From contig JAUHZH010000007.1 in NCBI GenBank assembly GCA_030426065.1, forward strand, positions 1 to 16,146: a stretch of 16,146 nucleotides of DNA, written 5' to 3'. Of this stretch, positions 12,801-16,146 are shown in pieces. Every line of letters starts with the position of its first letter. Position 1 is the stretch's first letter. The DNA is from Gammaproteobacteria bacterium. GTDB lineage: Bacteria; Pseudomonadota; Gammaproteobacteria; Xanthomonadales; Marinicellaceae. Both the position numbers and the translations under genes were made by a program. The notes under the pieces were generated by a model. It made no database searches, was not told the origin of the DNA, and saw only the letters and a program-made list of their open reading frames with translations.

Positions 12801-13481
12801 CTACACTTCAGGTCTGGCGCCGAACAAATCGGTGCCAATCCTGACCATGGTGCTGCCACAAGCAATGGCTGCTTCCATGTCACCACTCATGCCCATCGAC
12901 AACACATCAAACTGGTCGTCTTGATCAGCCCAGTGAGCAAAAACTGACTGCGCCTGCCTGAAATACTGACACTGCTCATCAAACGATTGGCTTGGAGGTG
13001 GAATACACATCAATCCTCGCACCCGAATTGATGGCATCGATTGGGCCGTTTGATACATTAATATAAGGTCATCTACGGAAGTACCCGATTTGCTTGCTTC
13101 ATCACCCACTTTCAGCTGCAACAATATATTGAGCGGCGGCAGGTGTATCGGCCTTTGTTCAGCCAATCGTCGCAACACCTTCATGCGGTCAACCGACTGG
13201 ACCCAATCGAAATGTTCAGCAATCAACTTGGTTTTATTGGATTGGATGGGGCCAATGAAATGCCACTCAATGGACAAGTCGGACAAAGCCGCCATTTTAA
13301 CCACACCCTCTTGAGCATAGCTTTCACCAAATGCCCGCTGACCCAAGGCAAAGGCAGCCCGCACAGCATCTGCACTGTGTTTCTTGCTCACCGCCAACAA
13401 TAGAGGTGGGTGACCTTGTTTGGTCGCATTCTGCATGCGTGCCGTCACCAAATCGAATCGATTTTTCATTTCGCTGCTCAT
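12801..13481 (-). CDS. yggS: YggS/PROSC-family pyridoxal-phosphate homeostasis protein
   Basis: A PLP-binding TIM-barrel protein that buffers pyridoxal phosphate and affects amino-acid metabolism; not an enzyme as far as is known. The 226-residue product has LLAVSKKHSADAVRAAF, in which the first lysine of SKK matches the PLP lysine. It also has FGESYAQEG, LSIEWHFIGPIQSNK, VQSVDR, VGDEASKSG, RVRGLMCIPPP, LSMGMSGDMEAAIACGSTMVRIGTDLFGAR. ATGs at 13481 and 13469 are both possible; 13481 best matches family length, and an upstream in-frame ATG at 13502 cannot be excluded. An 18-bp palindrome lies immediately before 13481. The gene is divergent from rpsU and apart from the yggT/proC neighbours seen in E. 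coli. Confidence 0.94.
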   Translation of the reverse strand: MSSEMKNRFDLVTARMQNATKQGHPPLLLAVSKKHSADAVRAAFALGQRAFGESYAQEGVVKMAALSDLSIEWHFIGPIQSNKTKLIAEHFDWVQSVDRMKVLRRLAEQRPIHLPPLNILLQLKVGDEASKSGTSVDDLILMYQTAQSMPSIRVRGLMCIPPPSQSFDEQCQYFRQAQSVFAHWADQDDQFDVLSMGMSGDMEAAIACGSTMVRIGTDLFGARPEV

Positions 13482-13482
13482 G

Positions 13483-13500
13483 GTGGCATTGTAATGCCAC
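13483..13500 (-). promoter_or_regulatory. Perfect palindrome at the yggS translation start
   Basis: GTGGCATT-GT-AATGCCAC: 8-bp arms around 2 nt, ending one base before the preferred yggS ATG. In RNA it would occupy the ribosome-binding region; in DNA it could be an operator. No ordinary Shine-Dalgarno sequence is visible here. Confidence 0.5.
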
Positions 13501-13532
13501 ATCCACCGTTTGTCGCAGGAGCATAAAAAAAA

Positions 13533-13558
13533 GTTGATAACACTTTGCATTTATCAAC
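13533..13558. promoter_or_regulatory. Inverted repeat over the rpsU -35 region
   Basis: GTTGATAA (13533–13540) and TTATCAAC (13551–13558) are exact reverse complements with a 10-nt spacer that contains most of the rpsU -35 box. On the minus strand the repeat is followed by eight T, so it could also act as an AT-rich terminator against transcription toward yggS. Confidence 0.5.
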
Positions 13559-13572
13559 AAAACCATTAGAAT
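13545..13572 (+). promoter_or_regulatory. rpsU operon promoter
   Basis: TTGCAT (13545–13550), a 16-nt spacer, and TAGAAT (13567–13572), followed by ACGCGGTC, a GC-rich discriminator of the kind found at promoters repressed by ppGpp. It predicts a leader of about 55 nt before rpsU. Confidence 0.65.
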
Positions 13573-13590
13573 ACGCGGTCTATTTTTCAG

Positions 13591-13619
13591 CCCACCTCAG
13601 GTGGGTTATATTTTTATTT
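13591..13619 (+). terminator. Terminator-like hairpin in the rpsU leader
   Basis: CCCACCT-C-AGGTGGG (13591–13605), forming a 5-bp or longer stem, followed by an interrupted T-rich tract to 13619, then the rpsU ribosome-binding site GGAG (13620–13623). It could attenuate the operon or protect the mRNA 5' end. Confidence 0.45.
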
Positions 13620-13634
13620 GGAGATCATAAACCA

Positions 13635-13847
13635 ATGCCAAGTGTAAAAGTTCGCGATAACGAACCGTTTGATTTCGCTTTGCGCCGCTTCAAAAGAGCG
13701 TGTGAAAAAGCAGGTGTTTTGGCCGAATCACGTAAGCGCCAATACTACGAGAAACCAACCCAAGAAAGAAAGCGCAAGAAAGCCGCTGCCGTTAAGCGTT
13801 TGCAAAGACGCGTAGCGAAGGAAGGCATTCCACGCAGAATGTATTGA
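13635..13847 (+). CDS. rpsU: 30S ribosomal protein S21
   Basis: A small basic protein of the 30S subunit needed for efficient initiation. The 70-residue product (MPSVKVRDNEPFDFALRRFK to the C-terminal RRMY) matches family length and sequence throughout. The ATG at 13635 follows GGAG by 11 nt; upstream in-frame codons run through the leader hairpin and are not coding. It is the first gene of the rpsU–yqeY–dnaG–rpoD cluster. Confidence 0.97.
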   Translation: MPSVKVRDNEPFDFALRRFKRACEKAGVLAESRKRQYYEKPTQERKRKKAAAVKRLQRRVAKEGIPRRMY

Positions 13848-13887
13848 TACCCAGCTTCACACAAAGCACATCACTCGGGACAGACAC

Positions 13888-14331
13888 ATGTCATTGAAAG
13901 CTCAAATCATGGCCGATATGAAAAAGGCAATGAAAGCCAAGGAAAAAGAAAAAGTTGGCACCTTGCGCATGTTCACCGCTGCCATCAAGCAGGTGGAAGT
14001 GGATGAGCGCAAAGAACTGAGTGACCAAGACATCCTGTCCATCGTTGGTAAAATGATCAAACAGCGCAAGGACGCCGCTGTTCAATACGCTGACGCCGGT
14101 CGTGAAGACTTGCAAGCCAAAGAATTGGCTGAAATCACTGTATTGGAAGATTATTTGCCTGAGCAGTTGAGTGAAGCTGCCATCAAAGAAATCATCCAAG
14201 CCATCATCACCGAATCCGGTGCGTCTGGCATGCAAGACATGGGCAAGGTCATGGGATTGGCCAAAGCCCAAATCGCAGGCCAAGCAGACATGGGCCAGGT
14301 GAGCCAAGCGGTCAAGCAACTGCTGTCTTGA
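13888..14331 (+). CDS. yqeY: GatB/YqeY-domain protein
   Basis: A 147-residue mostly helical cytosolic protein of the YqeY family, which shares its fold with the tRNA-binding C-terminal domain of amidotransferase subunit GatB. Its own function is unknown. Diagnostic segments are MKAKEKEKVGTLRMFTAAIKQ, VGKMIKQRKDAAVQYADAGR, EDYLPEQLSE and MGKVMGLAKAQIAGQADMGQVSQAVKQLL. It is 40 nt after rpsU and 72 nt before dnaG on the same strand, the arrangement found in Pseudomonas and other gammaproteobacteria but not in E. coli. Only a weak ribosome-binding site (GGGAC, 13878–13882) is present. Confidence 0.94.
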   Translation: MSLKAQIMADMKKAMKAKEKEKVGTLRMFTAAIKQVEVDERKELSDQDILSIVGKMIKQRKDAAVQYADAGREDLQAKELAEITVLEDYLPEQLSEAAIKEIIQAIITESGASGMQDMGKVMGLAKAQIAGQADMGQVSQAVKQLLS

Positions 14332-14372
14332 TGAGCGGGTTTTCAAGACCTGTTCATTCGATGCCAAAATGT

Positions 14373-14378
14373 TATAAA
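14373..14378 (+). promoter_or_regulatory. Possible internal promoter before dnaG
   Basis: TATAAA (14373–14378), 25 nt before the dnaG start, with only a poor -35 match (TGTTCA, 14351–14356). The yqeY–dnaG gap shows no intrinsic terminator, unlike the rpsU–dnaG gap of E. coli. Confidence 0.35.
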
Positions 14379-14403
14379 ATCGCCTTTTGGCTAGAATAAT
14401 CCT

Positions 14404-16089
14404 TTGGCATCCATTCCCAATGAATTCATTGATGAACTGATTCATCGCATCGACATTTACGATGTGGTGTCTTCTCGTGTGTCACTGAAAAAAGCCGGCA
14501 AAGATTATTCTGGGCTGTGCCCTTTTCACAACGAAAACACCCCTTCCTTCACCGTCAGCCAACAAAAACAATTTTTTCACTGCTTCGGCTGTGGCAAAAA
14601 CGGTTCCGCGATTGGTTTTTTGATGGAGTACGAGGGACTTGATTTCGTCGATGCCGTCCAGGAATTGGCACAAATGGCAGGGCTTGAAGTGCCCATTTCC
14701 CAAGGTCACCAACAAAAAGGTCACAAAAACCTGTTCGCCATCACCGAAAAAGCAGCCCGCATCTTCAGGCACCAATTGAAGGGACAAGATCAGGTCATCA
14801 ACTACATCAAAAATCGAGGCGTTTCCGCAGCCACCGCCCAAACATTCCAAATCGGTTACGCTTTGGACCAATGGGATGGCTTGATGAAACGGTTCGATTT
14901 TTCGGAACACGGTCAGCTGGCAGAAACAGGCCTCACCACCAGCAACGACCGCGGCAAGGTGTATGACAAATTCAGGAATCGACTGATGTTCCCCATCCAT
15001 GACCGTCGGGCTCGGGTCATCGCATTTGGTGGTCGCGCCATTGAAGCAGGGCAAAAACCCAAATACCTGAATTCTCCAGAAACACCCCTGTTTCACAAAT
15101 CGCATGAGCTTTACGCTTACCATTTGGCAAGAAAACACAGTGATGAAAGCCATGTGCTGGTGGTCGAAGGATACATGGACGTGGTGGCCCTGTTTGAACA
15201 TGGGATCAAAAACGCCGTCGCCACCCTGGGCACCGCCACATCACCTCACCACATCAAAAACCTATTCAAAGTGTGGGATGAAGTGGTGTTTTGTTTTGAC
15301 GGTGACAACGCCGGTCGACAAGCCGCTGAAAAGGCTTTGTTCACCGCTTTGCCCTTGTATCTGGACCACAAAACCATCCGCTTTTTGTTTTTACCGCAGG
15401 GGCACGATCCCGACAGTTACGTTTCAGAATTTGGCCACGATGCATTCAAAGCGCAAGCAGCACAGGCGACCCCGTTGTCTGAATTTTTGATCCAGGTGAT
15501 CAGCAAAGGCATCGACACCGACACCTTGGATGGCCGCGCCAAACTGTTTCATCAAGCCCAAGAACCCATCAACCAATTGCCCAAAGGTGCATTCAAAAAA
15601 CTGATGGTACAAAGGATAGAAGACTTGACACAACAAACCATCCAAACCCAAGTCAAGCCAAGCAACAAAACCACCCAACGCATCGACCCATCGCCGGTGC
15701 GCAAGATCATCAGCCTGCTGGTCAACGCACCTGAAATCCACCAACAATTGCCTGAAGGCTTAAAATTCTCGCCATTTGGCAACAAAGGGGTTGCATTAAT
15801 TGATAAAATCGTTGAAATTTGCAGGCGCAACCCCCAAATTAGCTCCGCAGCTTTGATTGAGTCATTCAGGGATGATGCCGCTTATGAACATTTGGTGCCT
15901 TTGGCGCGCCAATATGATCACCTAAGTGACGAAGAAAAAACCCATGAGTTCAATGACTTAGTCAGACACATGCAAAAACGTCACCGCCAGTTGCAAATCA
16001 ACACATTGCGTGAAAAGCAAATGCAACACGGTCTGACACAAGAAGAAAAACAACAACTGGTTCATTTATTGACCGAAAACATGAATTAA
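14404..16089 (+). CDS. dnaG: DNA primase, TTG start
   Basis: Synthesises RNA primers at the replication fork. The 561-residue protein has the N-terminal CHC2 zinc domain (Cys39, His42, Cys60, Cys63 in CPFHNENTPSFTV and CFGCG) and the RNA-polymerase core (KFRNRLMFPIHDRRARVIAFGGRAI). Its TOPRIM metal site comprises Glu255 in VEGYMD and Asp299/Asp301 in FDGDNAG; a C-terminal helicase-binding region follows (about 420–561). It is slightly shorter than E. coli DnaG (581). A stop at 14392–14394 and the lack of an in-frame ATG or GTG nearby place the start at TTG 14404, giving MASIPNEFIDEL, which aligns with the E. coli N-terminus. No Shine-Dalgarno sequence is visible, fitting the low expression typical of primase within this operon. 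rpoD follows after 5 nt. Confidence 0.95.
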   Translation: MASIPNEFIDELIHRIDIYDVVSSRVSLKKAGKDYSGLCPFHNENTPSFTVSQQKQFFHCFGCGKNGSAIGFLMEYEGLDFVDAVQELAQMAGLEVPISQGHQQKGHKNLFAITEKAARIFRHQLKGQDQVINYIKNRGVSAATAQTFQIGYALDQWDGLMKRFDFSEHGQLAETGLTTSNDRGKVYDKFRNRLMFPIHDRRARVIAFGGRAIEAGQKPKYLNSPETPLFHKSHELYAYHLARKHSDESHVLVVEGYMDVVALFEHGIKNAVATLGTATSPHHIKNLFKVWDEVVFCFDGDNAGRQAAEKALFTALPLYLDHKTIRFLFLPQGHDPDSYVSEFGHDAFKAQAAQATPLSEFLIQVISKGIDTDTLDGRAKLFHQAQEPINQLPKGAFKKLMVQRIEDLTQQTIQTQVKPSNKTTQRIDPSPVRKIISLLVNAPEIHQQLPEGLKFSPFGNKGVALIDKIVEICRRNPQISSAALIESFRDDAAYEHLVPLARQYDHLSDEEKTHEFNDLVRHMQKRHRQLQINTLREKQMQHGLTQEEKQQLVHLLTENMN

Positions 16090-16094
16090 ACGAT

Positions 16095-16146
16095 ATGGCA
16101 ACGGATCAACAAACCTCTCAAGTCAAGCTCCTCATATTAAAAGGTA
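16095..16146 (+). CDS. rpoD: RNA polymerase sigma-70 factor, 3'-truncated start
   Basis: Seventeen codons are in the window, reading MATDQQTSQVKLLILKG. The QVKLLILKG segment matches the QLKLLVTRG start of E. coli sigma-70 region 1.1, and rpoD after dnaG is the expected order. No clear ribosome-binding site lies in the 5-nt gap or the dnaG end, so translation may be coupled to dnaG. Confidence 0.85.
   Translation, partial: MATDQQTSQVKLLILKG

Noticed and set aside
12787..12813. CCTGAA/TTCAGG hairpin at the end of yggS as a terminator
   Set aside because: The loop is 15 nt and no T tract follows on either strand.
13545..13634. Extended S21 N-terminus (30 extra codons)
   Set aside because: It would start inside the promoter and cross the leader hairpin; S21 proteins begin at MPSVKV.
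1..16146. CRISPR array, insertion sequence, prophage or defence island
   Set aside because: No regularly spaced direct repeats, transposase or integrase motifs or known defence proteins were seen; nearly all of the window is explained by housekeeping and transporter genes.

Overview
The window looks like ordinary chromosome from a gammaproteobacterium, most likely on or near the Xanthomonadales/Lysobacterales branch. The basis is gene order and protein resemblance: dapA–bamC, pcnB–folK, tRNA-Gln–prs–rplY–pth and rpsU–yqeY–dnaG–rpoD are gammaproteobacterial clusters. The MetX-family enzyme closely resembles, from memory, the Xanthomonas serine O-succinyltransferase group. A YtrA-type GntR/ABC-2 operon and a secreted protein ending in an IFxDGFE tail point the same way. 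A Marinicella-like organism would fit, but that is a guess without a database search.

Layout. 1–1388 (+): 5'-truncated dapA coupled to a short BamC-like lipoprotein, closed by a very strong bidirectional terminator shared with convergent fdxA (1483–1809, -). fdxA and pcnB diverge from promoters whose -10 boxes overlap. 1862–3621 (+): pcnB (TTG start) coupled to folK (GTG start). 3722–6114 (+): the most accessory part, a four-gene operon of a tiny membrane-anchored protein, a YtrA/GntR repressor, an ABC ATPase and an ABC-2 permease, with a palindrome over its -10 box. 6188–7294 (+): MetX-family acyltransferase whose 3' end overlaps convergent pth. 7267–9736 (-): tRNA-Gln, prs, rplY and pth, punctuated by internal terminators. 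9971–11221 (+): secreted PQQ-dependent-type sugar dehydrogenase homologue. 11307–12398 (-): ychF. 12521–12760 (+): small two-EF-hand protein. 12801–13481 (-): yggS family. 13635–end (+): rpsU, yqeY, dnaG and the first codons of rpoD (macromolecular synthesis operon).

How it works together. Most genes are housekeeping: lysine/peptidoglycan precursor synthesis, outer-membrane assembly, RNA polyadenylation, folate, PRPP supply, translation and primer synthesis. Regulation can be read at several points: non-ATG starts on pcnB, folK and dnaG, a tRNA/prs attenuator-like terminator, GC-rich discriminators on tRNA-Gln and rpsU promoters, and dyads at the ytrA operon, yggS and rpsU. No CRISPR array, insertion sequence, prophage or recognised defence system was seen. 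The best candidates for something under-described are the tiny first gene of the YtrA operon, the EF-hand protein, and the C-terminal tail of the sugar dehydrogenase.
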